Made by a program: the position numbers and the translations under genes
Assembly: GCA_028689585.1 (NCBI GenBank)
Contig: JAQVCW010000016.1
Span: forward strand, 1 to 64,000
Length of the DNA: 64,000 nucleotides
Source: Lachnospiraceae bacterium
Lineage (GTDB): Bacteria > Bacillota > Clostridia > Lachnospirales > Lachnospiraceae
Direction: 5' to 3'
Notes under the pieces: generated by a model
Seen by the model: the letters and a program-made list of their open reading frames with translations, nothing else
Database searches by the model: none
Told to the model about the DNA's origin: nothing
Part shown: positions 16,890-25,516 of the stretch, in pieces
Layout: each line of letters opens with the position of its first letter
Position numbering within the stretch: the stretch's first letter is position 1

Positions 16890-17438
16890 TCATGCGCTCA
16901 TCAGGCTCAATATCATCTGTGCTGTCTCCACGATATTAGTTCCGCTGTCCATGCTGATCTTCTGCAGATAGCGGTGAGCCTCCTCCTCGCTCATCTGATT
17001 CCGCTCCATCAGCAGCTCCTTCGCCTCTTTGATCTGCTTCTGCTCTTCTTCGTTTTTCCGCCGGGGCATGGATTTGCGCTTCCGCCGCTGCTGCTCCACC
17101 TCATCTGACAGCAGCTCCAGGGTATCCATCAGATCATGTACCTTCAGGGGCATACACACGCTGATAATTCCCTCCGGAATCCCCTCACTGATTACCCGTT
17201 CCGATGCCATCAGCAGCATGGCAAAGGTCCGGGGAAGACTGTCATAGAGCTGATTATACAGCATATCCGGATATTTGTAGCCGCATACCACAATTCCTTC
17301 GTTTAAATTATCTGCCGCCTGCAGCGCTGCCATTCCGCTGGTACAGACTGCTGTCACCGAGTAACCATTTCGCACCAGCAGATTTCGGATATTTCTGGCA
17401 TCGTCCGGCTTCGGAAATACTACTACAATATTCGCCAT
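16890..17438 (-). CDS. ANTAR-domain RNA-binding antiterminator with pseudo-receiver
   Basis: Residues 1-110 have a response-regulator fold, but the usual phosphorylated Asp position reads GIVVCGYKYPDML, so phosphorylation control is unlikely. A basic linker (QQRRKRKSMPRRKNEEEQKQ) leads to a C-terminal ANTAR domain (about 130-180; KELLMERNQMSEEEAHRYLQ then TNIVETAQMILSL). ANTAR proteins bind paired hexaloop hairpins in leader RNA and block terminators. It lies just downstream of glnA, and both glnA and glnN in this window have candidate target leaders. What signal it senses is unknown. Confidence 0.85.
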   Translation of the reverse strand: MANIVVVFPKPDDARNIRNLLVRNGYSVTAVCTSGMAALQAADNLNEGIVVCGYKYPDMLYNQLYDSLPRTFAMLLMASERVISEGIPEGIISVCMPLKVHDLMDTLELLSDEVEQQRRKRKSMPRRKNEEEQKQIKEAKELLMERNQMSEEEAHRYLQKISMDSGTNIVETAQMILSLMSA

Positions 17439-17480
17439 ACTCTTCCTCCTGCCGCTAAAATTAATTAATACAGGACGGAC

Positions 17481-18812
17481 TCAGATCTTGGCAAGGTACT
17501 GATGCACCTCCCACTCTGATACCTGCATGGTATACTCTTTCCACTCTTTCTCTTTTGCTTCCATAAATTTCTGTACAATATGTTCTCCCAGTACCTCCTG
17601 TACAAAGGCATCCTTCTTCAGCTCCTCCAGAGCCTCCTTCAGGTTTACCGGAAGAGCCTCGGCTCCTCTGCTTTTCCGCTCCTGCTCACTCATCAGCTCG
17701 ATATTTTCATCAATGCTGTCCGGAGGCATAATCTGATTGCGGATGCCGTCCAGCCCTGCCGCCAGGCAAAGCGCCAGCGTCAGATAAGGATTTGCCGCCG
17801 AATCCGGACAGCGAAGCTCGATCCGCTTGCCAAATCCGGTCACTGCCGGAATCCGGATCAGAATGCTGCGGTTCGTGGAAGACCAGGCAGTATAAGAAGG
17901 TGCTTCATAGCCGGAAATCAGCCGTTTGTAAGAATTGATCAGGGGATTGGTGATCGCCATCATTCCTTTCACATGCTTCATCAGGCCGCCGATAAAGTAA
18001 TAGGCCTCCCGGCTCAGGCCGTTTTTGTCCGTTTCCTGTTCGAATACATTGATTCCGTTTTTGCAGAGAGACATATTGATATGCATACCGGAGCCATGGA
18101 TATTGGAAATAGGCTTTGGCATAAAGGCGGCATGCAGGCCGTGGCGTTTGGCAATTGTCTTGGCCGCCAGCTTAAAGGTCATAATATTATCCGCGGTCTT
18201 CAGCGCTTCTTCATAATGAAGGTCGATCTCATGCTGCGCCGGCGCCGCCTCATGGTGAGAGGCTTCTACTTCATAGCCCATCTCCTCCAGTGTCAGCACC
18301 ATATCCCGTCTGGCATTTTCTCCCAGATCCAGCGGTCCCACATCAAAATAGCCTGCATTTTCATGGCTGATGGTAGTGGGGGCCCCATTGTCATCAAGAT
18401 GGAACAGAAAAAATTCACACTCCGGTCCCACCAGGAATTTGTATCCCATATCCGCAGCTTCCTTCAGTACCTTCTTCAGCACCTGACGGCAGTCCCCGCC
18501 AAAGGGCTCCCCATTGGGATAATAGATGTCGCACAGCAGCCTTGCCACTTTTCCCCGCTGGGGCCTCCACGGAAAGATCGCCATGGTATCCAAATCCGGG
18601 TGCAGATACATATCGGATTCCTCGATCCGCACAAATCCTTCGATAGAAGAGCCATCGAACATGATCCTGTTATTCAGCGCCTTTTCCAACTGGCTGGTGG
18701 TGATTGCCACATTCTTGAACGCACCAAAAATATCCGTAAACTGAAGACGGATAAACTCCACGTCCTCTTCTTCCACAATACGCATGATATCTTCTTTGCT
18801 ATATTTAGCCAT
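17481..18812 (-). CDS. glnA: Glutamine synthetase type I
   Basis: The 443-residue enzyme makes glutamine from glutamate, ammonia and ATP. The start MAKYSKEDIMRIVEEEDVEF at ATG 18812 follows AAGGAG. Hallmarks include IMFDGSSIEGF, VGPECEFFLF, the NIHGSGMHINMSL active-site stretch, and SGYEAPSYTAWSSTNRSILI. The lack of an adenylylation-type Tyr segment and the length fit the GSI-alpha form of Firmicutes. Its leader has a promoter, an ANTAR-type hexaloop and a terminator, and the ANTAR regulator gene lies 42 bases downstream. Confidence 0.95.
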   Translation of the reverse strand: MAKYSKEDIMRIVEEEDVEFIRLQFTDIFGAFKNVAITTSQLEKALNNRIMFDGSSIEGFVRIEESDMYLHPDLDTMAIFPWRPQRGKVARLLCDIYYPNGEPFGGDCRQVLKKVLKEAADMGYKFLVGPECEFFLFHLDDNGAPTTISHENAGYFDVGPLDLGENARRDMVLTLEEMGYEVEASHHEAAPAQHEIDLHYEEALKTADNIMTFKLAAKTIAKRHGLHAAFMPKPISNIHGSGMHINMSLCKNGINVFEQETDKNGLSREAYYFIGGLMKHVKGMMAITNPLINSYKRLISGYEAPSYTAWSSTNRSILIRIPAVTGFGKRIELRCPDSAANPYLTLALCLAAGLDGIRNQIMPPDSIDENIELMSEQERKSRGAEALPVNLKEALEELKKDAFVQEVLGEHIVQKFMEAKEKEWKEYTMQVSEWEVHQYLAKI

Positions 18813-18862
18813 AATAATCTCCTTGTTTTTCTTCTGCAACGCCTTTATTTTCCCTGTGAACT

Positions 18863-18940
18863 AAAAATGAGCATTCTTTTCCCATCAAGAATGCCCCTTT
18901 GCATAACCTAGATTATATAAATAAACTTCTGTTTTGTCAA
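18863..18940 (-). promoter_or_regulatory. glnA promoter and ANTAR-type attenuator leader
   Basis: TTGACA (18935-18940), 17 bases and TATAAT (18912-18917) are a consensus promoter. The transcript then folds ATGC-AAAGGG-GCAT (18891-18904), a hairpin with A1 and G4 in a six-base loop, as ANTAR sites require. Its 3' arm is also the 5' arm of a terminator GGGCATTCTT / AAGAATGCTC (18869-18896) followed by TTTTT. The two folds exclude each other. Only one hexaloop hairpin fits after this promoter. Confidence 0.6.
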
Positions 18941-18969
18941 CTTTTTCCTGAATCCGGCCAGTGTTCCGC

Positions 18970-19047
18970 TACAGTTCGGCTTTGAAATGAGGACGCTTTC
19001 CGGGCGGCTGCCCGGAAGCTGTGCGTCAAGTAAAAAGCTGAACTGTA
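18970..19047 (+). repeat. Short form of the dispersed TACAGTTC element
   Basis: TACAGTTCGGCTTT at the left and AAAGCTGAACTGTA at the right form terminal inverted repeats of a 78-base element; inside, GGACGCTTTCCGG and CCGGAAGCTGTGCG pair about a GCGGCTGC centre. The same outer sequences bound the 330-base copy at 38388-38717 in the opposite orientation, so this is an internally deleted, MITE-like form. Confidence 0.7.
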
Positions 19048-19074
19048 ACAGAGCGCACCGTTAACAACAGATAA

Positions 19075-19096
19075 GGGCTGTCCTGGCAGGACAGCC
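19075..19096 (-). terminator. Terminator of the sugar ABC operon
   Basis: GGGCTGTCCTG and CAGGACAGCCC pair perfectly around one base, 16 bases after the stop of the last permease gene. The T-run on the minus strand is weak (TTATCTGTT). Confidence 0.55.
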
Positions 19097-19111
19097 CCTA
19101 TGGAAAATTAT

Positions 19112-20125
19112 TTATTTTTTCTCTTTGACCTTGGCAAACACGCTCTGCAGCACAATGAAGAAGCAAAGCAGGATCGCCGTCACGATATTGGACCAGGAGC
19201 TGATCAGCTTTCCGTTGGTCTTTACCAGTGTGGATATGGTGCCGTTGATCAGCACACCGAAAAGGGAGCCGACCACATTGCCCACACCGCCGGTCAGCAG
19301 CGTACCGCCGATGACTGCGGAGGATATGGCATCCATCTCAAGGCCGGTGGCCTGGGTGGTGGTGCCTGCCATCGTGTTGAGACAGAAGCAGATACCGCCG
19401 ATGGAGGTCAGAAAACTGGAGAGCACATATGCTTTCAGCTTGGTTTTCTTTACGTTCAGTCCCATCAGCGCTGCGGACTGCTGATTGCCGCCCACTGCAT
19501 AGAGGCTTCGTCCAAATCTGGTATATTTCAGCATCAGGAAGATCAGCACTACCACAATAATGGCTACAATAACGGTGATCCTTACATAAGGCATCTGAAG
19601 GATCCCTTTTTTATTGACATAGCCTCCGAAGGGAAGGCTGAATTTCATGGAGGACAGCCCTGTGAAAAATTTATCACTGACGATGCTGACCTGCTGGGTA
19701 CAGATCATGGCGGTCATACCTCTGGCGAAGAACATGCCGGCCATAGTCACAATAAACGGCTGAATATCCAGATATGCGATACAAAAGCCCTGTACCAGTC
19801 CGAACACCACGCCAATGACCAGCACCAGAAACATCAGAACCTGACTGCCCATTTTCCAGGTCTCCATCCCCACTGCCAGAAACATGCAGTCCATGGCGAT
19901 CAGAGAGCCTACGGAGATATCAATTCCTCCGGTGAGCATGACGCAGGTCATTCCGCAGGTGACACAGATCAGTCCGGCATTGTTGATCAGTATGTTTAAA
20001 AATGACTGAAGATTTGCAAAACCCTTGGAGCCGTAAACGATACATCCGGCTGCATACATCAGCACAAACAATGCGATCGTAATCAGAAGAAGAAGGTTGT
20101 TTCCGTTTATCTTTTTCCTATTCAT
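19112..20125 (-). CDS. Sugar ABC transporter permease, YjfF-like
   Basis: This 337-residue BPD_transp_2-family permease has about eight to ten membrane segments and the conserved cytoplasmic loop GGNQQSAALMGLNVKKTKLK, which couples to the ATPase. GGIDISVGSLIAMDC and GSLFGVLINGTISTLV are characteristic of the ribose/galactofuranose transporter group. It overlaps the preceding permease gene by 4 bases. With YtfT-, YtfR- and YtfQ-like genes upstream it completes a high-affinity importer; the exact sugar (galactofuranose in E. coli Ytf) is not proven. Confidence 0.85.
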   Translation of the reverse strand: MNRKKINGNNLLLLITIALFVLMYAAGCIVYGSKGFANLQSFLNILINNAGLICVTCGMTCVMLTGGIDISVGSLIAMDCMFLAVGMETWKMGSQVLMFLVLVIGVVFGLVQGFCIAYLDIQPFIVTMAGMFFARGMTAMICTQQVSIVSDKFFTGLSSMKFSLPFGGYVNKKGILQMPYVRITVIVAIIVVVLIFLMLKYTRFGRSLYAVGGNQQSAALMGLNVKKTKLKAYVLSSFLTSIGGICFCLNTMAGTTTQATGLEMDAISSAVIGGTLLTGGVGNVVGSLFGVLINGTISTLVKTNGKLISSWSNIVTAILLCFFIVLQSVFAKVKEKK

Positions 20126-21189
20126 GCCTTTGTCGCCTCCTTTACCGCCGCTCTTTTGCTGCTCACTTTCTTAAAGTATTCTTTCACAGGCTCTGCCTGG
20201 ATGACTACGATAATGATGACAACGACTGCTTTGAAAACCGGTGCCTGCGCAGAAGAAACACCCATGGAATACAGTGTGGTGGTAATTGCCTGAATGGTAT
20301 AGGCGCCGATGATGGAGCCGGCCAGGTTGAATTTGCCGCCGCCCAGACTGTTGCCGCCCAGAGCCACTGCCAGGATCGCATCCAGTTCCATATTCAGCCC
20401 GATGTTGTTGGTATCTGCTGAATAGATACGGGAGGTAGCCACCATGCCCGCCAGACCGGCGCAAAGACCACAGATCACATAGCAGAGCAGAATAATTTTC
20501 GCAGAATTAAAGCCTGCAATACGGGAAGCCTTTTTATTGATACCCACGCTCTGGATATAGGTTCCCAGTGCGGTAAACCTCAGTATAACCGCCGCTATGG
20601 CAATGCAGATGGCCGCCACAATAATTGGAGTCGGCATAAAGCCTGTATAGGCGCCCAGCTTCTGGAAAGAAGGAACACGCACATATACGATCTGGCTGTT
20701 GCACAGCAGCAGACCGATGGCTCGTCCCGCAGACCACAAAATCAGCGTAGCCACCATGGGCTGGATATTCATATATGCCACCAGAAAGCCATTGAAAAGA
20801 CCACAGATACAGGTCACCAGCAGTCCTGCGCCGATACCAAGCAGCAGCGGATTCGCATACTGGGATACGTTTACTTCACCAAAGCCGGCCAGCGTCATAC
20901 AGCAGACACCTGCGTACAGACTCATCACAGAACCGACAGAAATATCCGTTCCGGCTGAAGAGGATACCACCAGCGTCATACCGATCGCCAGGATCGCGAT
21001 CTCGCTGCCCCGGTTCAGCACATCGATCAGACGGCCGTAGAGAACAGCATTCTTAATGGTGATCACAAAAAATCCCAGCGGAGGATTTCCGCATGCCACA
21101 TCATAAATCACATTGATCAGCATAACCAGAAGCATACTGAAAATAGGCAGGAACAAACGTTTTTTTGTCAAACTCCGGATACTACTCAT
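20122..21189 (-). CDS. Sugar ABC transporter permease, YtfT-like
   Basis: The 355-residue permease starts MSSIRSLTKKRLFLPIFSML at ATG 21189, behind a perfect AGGAGG, overlapping the end of the ATPase gene by 8 bases. Conserved family stretches are AGTDISVGSVMSLYAG, NIQPMVATLILW and the coupling loop GINKKASRIAGFNSAKI. It pairs with the YjfF-like permease to form the membrane channel. Tight overlaps show co-expression of the four transporter genes. Confidence 0.85.
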   Translation of the reverse strand: MSSIRSLTKKRLFLPIFSMLLVMLINVIYDVACGNPPLGFFVITIKNAVLYGRLIDVLNRGSEIAILAIGMTLVVSSSAGTDISVGSVMSLYAGVCCMTLAGFGEVNVSQYANPLLLGIGAGLLVTCICGLFNGFLVAYMNIQPMVATLILWSAGRAIGLLLCNSQIVYVRVPSFQKLGAYTGFMPTPIIVAAICIAIAAVILRFTALGTYIQSVGINKKASRIAGFNSAKIILLCYVICGLCAGLAGMVATSRIYSADTNNIGLNMELDAILAVALGGNSLGGGKFNLAGSIIGAYTIQAITTTLYSMGVSSAQAPVFKAVVVIIIVVIQAEPVKEYFKKVSSKRAAVKEATKA

Positions 21190-22705
21190 TTTGTTCACCT
21201 CCTGCAATGACTTTCATCACATTCATCTGATTCATTTCATGCCCTTCGATCTCTCCCACCTTGGTTCCGTCGCGCAGAACCGCCATACGGTTGCAGGTCC
21301 GCAGCATCTCTTCGATCTCAGAAGAAATGAAGATCAGACTGGTTCCTTCATTCGCCAGCTTCAGCACCAGCTTCTGGATCTCGGTCTTGGTTCCGATATC
21401 AATACCTCTGGTGGGCTCATCCAGAATCAGGAAGTCCGGATTGGTAGCCAGCCAGCGGGCCAGAATTACCTTCTGCTGATTGCCGCCGGACAACTGTCGG
21501 ATCAGAGTCTCACGGCTGGCGCATTTGATCTGTAAAAGTTCAATGAACTTGTCCGCGATCTCACACTGCTTCGCCATGGGAATTTTTTTCAGAATGCCCT
21601 GCTTTGCCTGTATTGCCAGAATAATATTCTCACGAACGGACAGATCCCCGATGATGCCCTCTGCCTTCCGGTCATCCGGCAGCATACCCATGCCCAGCTT
21701 CATGGCATCGATGGGATTTTTAATCTTTACTTCATTTCCCTTCACCTTCAGCGTACCGGTCTGAGCTCTGTCCGCCCCATAAATCGCACGGGCCAGCTCG
21801 CTGCGGCCGCTTCCCAGCAGTCCGGTGAGGCCGATTACTTCGCCTTTATGTATATCCAGATTGAAGGGTTTGATGGTGCCTGCATGACTCAGCCCCTTTG
21901 CTTCGATTACCAGCTCTTCCTTCTGCTTGTCTCCGCTGCCCTCCTGTTTGATCGCTGCCAGATCGTCAAAATCCTTGCCCATCATAGCTGCCACCAGCTT
22001 CACGCGGGGCAGTTCCTCGATCTGGTATTCGCCTACCAGCGTACCATTCCGAAGTACCGTGATTCCATCGCATACCGCATATACCTGCTCCAGGAAATGT
22101 GTAACGAAAATAATTCCTACGCCCTTGTCCCGCAGGCGCCGCATCATGCCAAAAAGCTTCGCCACTTCTTTATCATCCAGAGAGGAAGTCGGCTCATCGA
22201 GAATCAGCACCTTGCTCTCCATATCAACAGCACGGGCAATTGCAATCATCTGCTGCAATGCCAGTGAATAGTCTTCCAAATTTTGTGTTACATCAATCTC
22301 CAGGTCCAACTGCTTCATCAACTGCACTGCCCGTTGGTTCATTTCCCTCCGGTTTACGGTACCCATCCTGGTCAATGGCTCCCGGCCAATAAATAAATTC
22401 TCTGCCACAGAAAGGTTCGGACAGAGGTTGACCTCCTGATACACCGTAGAAATACCCTTGTTCTGGGCATCCATAGTGCTCTTATTAATAACAGGGGCGT
22501 CACAGCCATCCAGATAGATTTCTCCGGCCTCGAATTTATTTACGCCGGTAAGACATTTAATCAGAGTAGACTTTCCCGCACCATTTTCACCCATCAGTGC
22601 ACGGATCTCACCTTTTTTCAGAGTAAAATCCACATCTTCCAGTGCTTTTACTCCCGGGAATGTCATGCAGATGCCCTGCATTTTCAATACTACGTTATCT
22701 TCCAA
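21182..22705 (-). CDS. Sugar ABC transporter ATP-binding protein, YtfR/MglA-like
   Basis: The protein has two fused ABC domains, as usual for simple-sugar importers. The first has Walker A GENGAGKSTLIK, a degenerate signature YSLALQQM and Walker B VLILDEPT; the second has TGLLGSGRSELA in place of a normal Walker A, with signature LSGGNQQKV and FLILDEPTRG. There is no ATG at the right place: I prefer TTG at 22705 behind GGAGGGG (about 507 aa); an ATG at 22720 lies within that same site. Confidence 0.88.
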   Translation of the reverse strand: MEDNVVLKMQGICMTFPGVKALEDVDFTLKKGEIRALMGENGAGKSTLIKCLTGVNKFEAGEIYLDGCDAPVINKSTMDAQNKGISTVYQEVNLCPNLSVAENLFIGREPLTRMGTVNRREMNQRAVQLMKQLDLEIDVTQNLEDYSLALQQMIAIARAVDMESKVLILDEPTSSLDDKEVAKLFGMMRRLRDKGVGIIFVTHFLEQVYAVCDGITVLRNGTLVGEYQIEELPRVKLVAAMMGKDFDDLAAIKQEGSGDKQKEELVIEAKGLSHAGTIKPFNLDIHKGEVIGLTGLLGSGRSELARAIYGADRAQTGTLKVKGNEVKIKNPIDAMKLGMGMLPDDRKAEGIIGDLSVRENIILAIQAKQGILKKIPMAKQCEIADKFIELLQIKCASRETLIRQLSGGNQQKVILARWLATNPDFLILDEPTRGIDIGTKTEIQKLVLKLANEGTSLIFISSEIEEMLRTCNRMAVLRDGTKVGEIEGHEMNQMNVMKVIAGGEQNE

Positions 22706-22732
22706 CACTACCCCTCCCATCAGTGACAAAGT

Positions 22733-22768
22733 GAGGGAGAAAACCCATGAACTGGGATTTCCTCCCTC
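22733..22768 (-). promoter_or_regulatory. Intercistronic hairpin between binding protein and ATPase genes
   Basis: GAGGGAG (22733-22739) pairs with CTCCCTC (22762-22768), with CCCA/TGGG nested inside; no T-run follows. Hairpins here often protect the 3' end of the highly expressed binding-protein mRNA and reduce read-through to the ATPase gene. Confidence 0.5.
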
Positions 22769-22863
22769 TGCTTTCTTACCTAAGCTACAAAGTCTGAATT
22801 GTAATCATTTCGGTTTTGGCAGCCGGCGAACCGATCTGCCCTTCTTTGTCCCTTGCCCGGGAA

Positions 22864-23853
22864 TTAGTATGCACGTCCTGCCAGTACTTCGTCAGTCATA
22901 GTGGTTGCATATTCACTGGTGATACCAGGAGCTACGAATGCCTGATCTTCTACCAGAGTAGTTGTTTCGAATTCTTCGCCGGCCTGCATTTTTTCGATAA
23001 CGCCTTTTACTGTTTCAGCCTGGATAGGATTACACTCAACGTTGCAGTTGATCTTTCCGTCCAGAGTATACTGTAAACCATCATGAGTAGCATCGAAGGA
23101 GATCAGGATAACGTCTCCGTCAACACCGTAGGTGATACCTGCTGCATCCATTGCATCCATTGCGCCGTATGCTTCATTATCATTCTGGCAGATAACTACA
23201 TTGAACTGTCCTTCATAAGATTTGATGAAAGACTCCATAACTTCCTGTCCACCAGCCTGTGTAAAGTCACCGGACTGAGAATCCAGCAGAGTCCATTCAG
23301 AATGATCTGCTGCTACCTGAGCAAAGCCATCGGTACGTCCCAGAGTAGCGGAAGCGCCTACAGAACCTTCAATGGTCAGGATGTTCGCTTCTGCGCCGTC
23401 CAGAGTCTCTGCCAGCCAGTTGCCTGCGGTAATGCCTTCGTTTGTGGTATTGGTTCCTACCCATGCATCGTACAGAGAAGCATCTGCTTCGATCTCACGG
23501 TCAGCGATGATAACCGGAATGCCGGCATCCTGTGCTTCCTGAAGTACGGTATCCCATCCTGCGGACTGGATCGGTGCGATGATGATGTAATCCAACTGCT
23601 GAGAGATAAAGTTACGAACTGCTTCCAACTGTGCTGCATTATCATTATCACAGTCTACCAACTGAAGATCAAATCCGTTCTCTGCTGAAAATACATCCTG
23701 ATAGTTCTGAGTATTTGCAGTACGCCAGTCTGACTCATGTCCAACCTGTGCATAGCCTACTGTAATTACATCTTCGCCTGCCATAGCAGTCATTGTCATC
23801 ATAGAAGCAGCCAGTGCACCACATCCAAGAGCAGCAATCATTTTTTTATTCAT
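22864..23853 (-). CDS. Sugar ABC transporter substrate-binding protein, YtfQ-like
   Basis: This 329-residue Peripla_BP_4 protein starts at ATG 23853 (AAGGAGG). Its mature part begins EDVITVGYAQVGHESDWRTA; YtfQ features include IIIAPIQSAGWDTVLQEAQD, IPVIIADREI and GRTDGFAQVAADH. The signal peptide ends AMAG-ED and has no lipobox cysteine at the cleavage site, unusual for a Gram-positive binding protein, since nothing evident would anchor it. The only early Cys is at residue 11. It has its own consensus promoter and starts the transporter operon. Confidence 0.85.
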   Translation of the reverse strand: MNKKMIAALGCGALAASMMTMTAMAGEDVITVGYAQVGHESDWRTANTQNYQDVFSAENGFDLQLVDCDNDNAAQLEAVRNFISQQLDYIIIAPIQSAGWDTVLQEAQDAGIPVIIADREIEADASLYDAWVGTNTTNEGITAGNWLAETLDGAEANILTIEGSVGASATLGRTDGFAQVAADHSEWTLLDSQSGDFTQAGGQEVMESFIKSYEGQFNVVICQNDNEAYGAMDAMDAAGITYGVDGDVILISFDATHDGLQYTLDGKINCNVECNPIQAETVKGVIEKMQAGEEFETTTLVEDQAFVAPGITSEYATTMTDEVLAGRAY

Positions 23854-23911
23854 TGTAAAATCCTCCTTCATACTTTGGTTAAAATAACCATCAACTTGTT
23901 TTGTTGTGGTC

Positions 23912-23940
23912 ATTATACTATGCAGTATGACGGCTTTCAA
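23912..23940 (-). promoter_or_regulatory. Promoter of the YtfQ-like transporter operon
   Basis: TTGAAA (23935-23940), 17 bases and TATAAT (23912-23917). The 80 bases upstream are A-rich on the minus strand, with repeated AAACA-type words, where the AraC-type regulator encoded upstream could bind. Confidence 0.6.
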
Positions 23941-24024
23941 TGAACTTTCTTCGGCATTTTGTTAATATTTTTACTGTTTTCTTTTTGTTTCATCTCAAAC
24001 TTATGTTTTTTTACGGTAAAATGG

Positions 24025-25503
24025 TTAATTATTTACGTTTGAGACTGCGGGTATGGTAACGGTCACTTTCGTTCCCTTCCCATACGTGCTGTCAATCCTC
24101 ATTCCGTACTCCGGCCCATAATTCAGTTGGATTCTCTGTTCGATATTGTACAGGCCAAAGCCCGACTTCTCTCTTGAAGCAATCTCGCTGGCAAGCACCT
24201 TTCTGGCATATTCCAGGCGTTTCTGCGTCATTCCGATCCCGGTATCCTCCACCGTCAGGATCAGACGCTCACCCGCCTTTTCCCCCGTGACGCGGATCTT
24301 TCCGGTTCCCCGCTTATTTTTAATCCCATGGTACAGGGCATTTTCCACCAGCGGCTGCAGCGTCAGCTTCAGGATCTGGTACGGATACAGTTCTTCCGGA
24401 ATCCGGATTTCATACTCCAGAATATCCCGATAGCGGAACTGCTGAATCTTCAGATAGCTGTGGATGTTCGTCTCTTCCTCCTGAATGGTGATGAAATCCC
24501 GCCCCTTGCTCAGTCCGGTCCGGAAAAAGTCTGAAAGGGATGACACCATGGTGATGACCTGCTCCTTCTTTCCAGCCTCCGCCAGCCAGATAATGGCATC
24601 CAGAGTATTGTAGAGAAAATGAGGATTGATCTGCGCCTGCAGAAGCTTCAGCTCCGTGGCACGCAGATTCAATTGTTCAATCTTGATATCCTCCACCAGA
24701 TTTCCGATCTTTTCCATCATCTGATTAAAGCTGTCGTTTAATATCTGCAGTTCATCCGCAGTGTTGTTTCTGGCAGAAAGGCTGGTTCCCCATTCCTTGG
24801 TACGGACGGCAAAATCCCCCCCGCCGGCCTGCTTTGTGGCGTCACACAACTTCTGGATGGGATGGGTGATGCTGCTGGTGATCTTGCGGCTGGCCAGCAG
24901 CAGTGCCAGCAAAACCCCTGCAAAGATAATCGCCGTAGCCTGGATCATCCGTTCCACATCGGAGCGGATTCCCTCCCGGATGGTCTCCAGATTGCCCGCT
25001 TCATAATAGATATATTGCTGAATCTGCTCCTGGATCAGTTCCGTCAGAACCCGGATGTCCAGATCCAGCCGCTCCAGATTCCGGTCATAGGAACCGCTGA
25101 CCTGTGCGTCCGCCTCCACCTCATTCACCTGTTTTTCCAGAGAATTCAGACTCTTTACAATTCCCTTCAGTTGATTTTTCGCGTAATCATCCTCAGAATC
25201 GTCCCCCAGTGTCTGAAATACCGTCCGCGCGCTGTCAATCAGCTCATGAGGCTGATTGGTATCCACCAGTTCGTCGGCACGTTCCGAATTCACCACGATG
25301 ATGTACATGGTGTAGTCCACATTTTCTTTAAACGTAATATTATATGCATTTGCTTTTGTGATATTTTCCACGCTGACATCATACCGCTGAGAAAAACGAT
25401 TGACCATCGCCAGCAGAAAAACAACCATCAGCGTAAATGGCACAAAGCTGACCAGAACCAGCGTATTTAGACGGCGGTTCACAGAAGAGCCTTTAGGCAA
25501 CAT
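24025..25503 (-). CDS. LytS/YesM-type sensor histidine kinase
   Basis: The 492-residue kinase starts MLPKGSSVNRRLNTLVLVSF at ATG 25503 behind AGGAGG. It has a membrane segment (about 15-35), an extracellular helical region to about 185, a second membrane segment, a HAMP linker (KITSSITHPIQKLCDATKQA), the His_kinase box with QINPHFLYNTLDAIIWLAE (His in HFLYN is the phosphorylation site), and an ATPase domain (NALYHGIKNKRG, DTGIGM, GFGLYNIEQRI). It lies 13 bases after its response regulator and probably controls the sugar transporter. Confidence 0.88.
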   Translation of the reverse strand: MLPKGSSVNRRLNTLVLVSFVPFTLMVVFLLAMVNRFSQRYDVSVENITKANAYNITFKENVDYTMYIIVVNSERADELVDTNQPHELIDSARTVFQTLGDDSEDDYAKNQLKGIVKSLNSLEKQVNEVEADAQVSGSYDRNLERLDLDIRVLTELIQEQIQQYIYYEAGNLETIREGIRSDVERMIQATAIIFAGVLLALLLASRKITSSITHPIQKLCDATKQAGGGDFAVRTKEWGTSLSARNNTADELQILNDSFNQMMEKIGNLVEDIKIEQLNLRATELKLLQAQINPHFLYNTLDAIIWLAEAGKKEQVITMVSSLSDFFRTGLSKGRDFITIQEEETNIHSYLKIQQFRYRDILEYEIRIPEELYPYQILKLTLQPLVENALYHGIKNKRGTGKIRVTGEKAGERLILTVEDTGIGMTQKRLEYARKVLASEIASREKSGFGLYNIEQRIQLNYGPEYGMRIDSTYGKGTKVTVTIPAVSNVNN

Positions 25504-25516
25504 GTGTGCTTTCCTC

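Noticed and set aside
17580-18911. 443-codon plus-strand frame opposite glnA
   Set aside because: Antisense shadow of glnA, with His/Arg/Gln-biased composition and no ribosome site.
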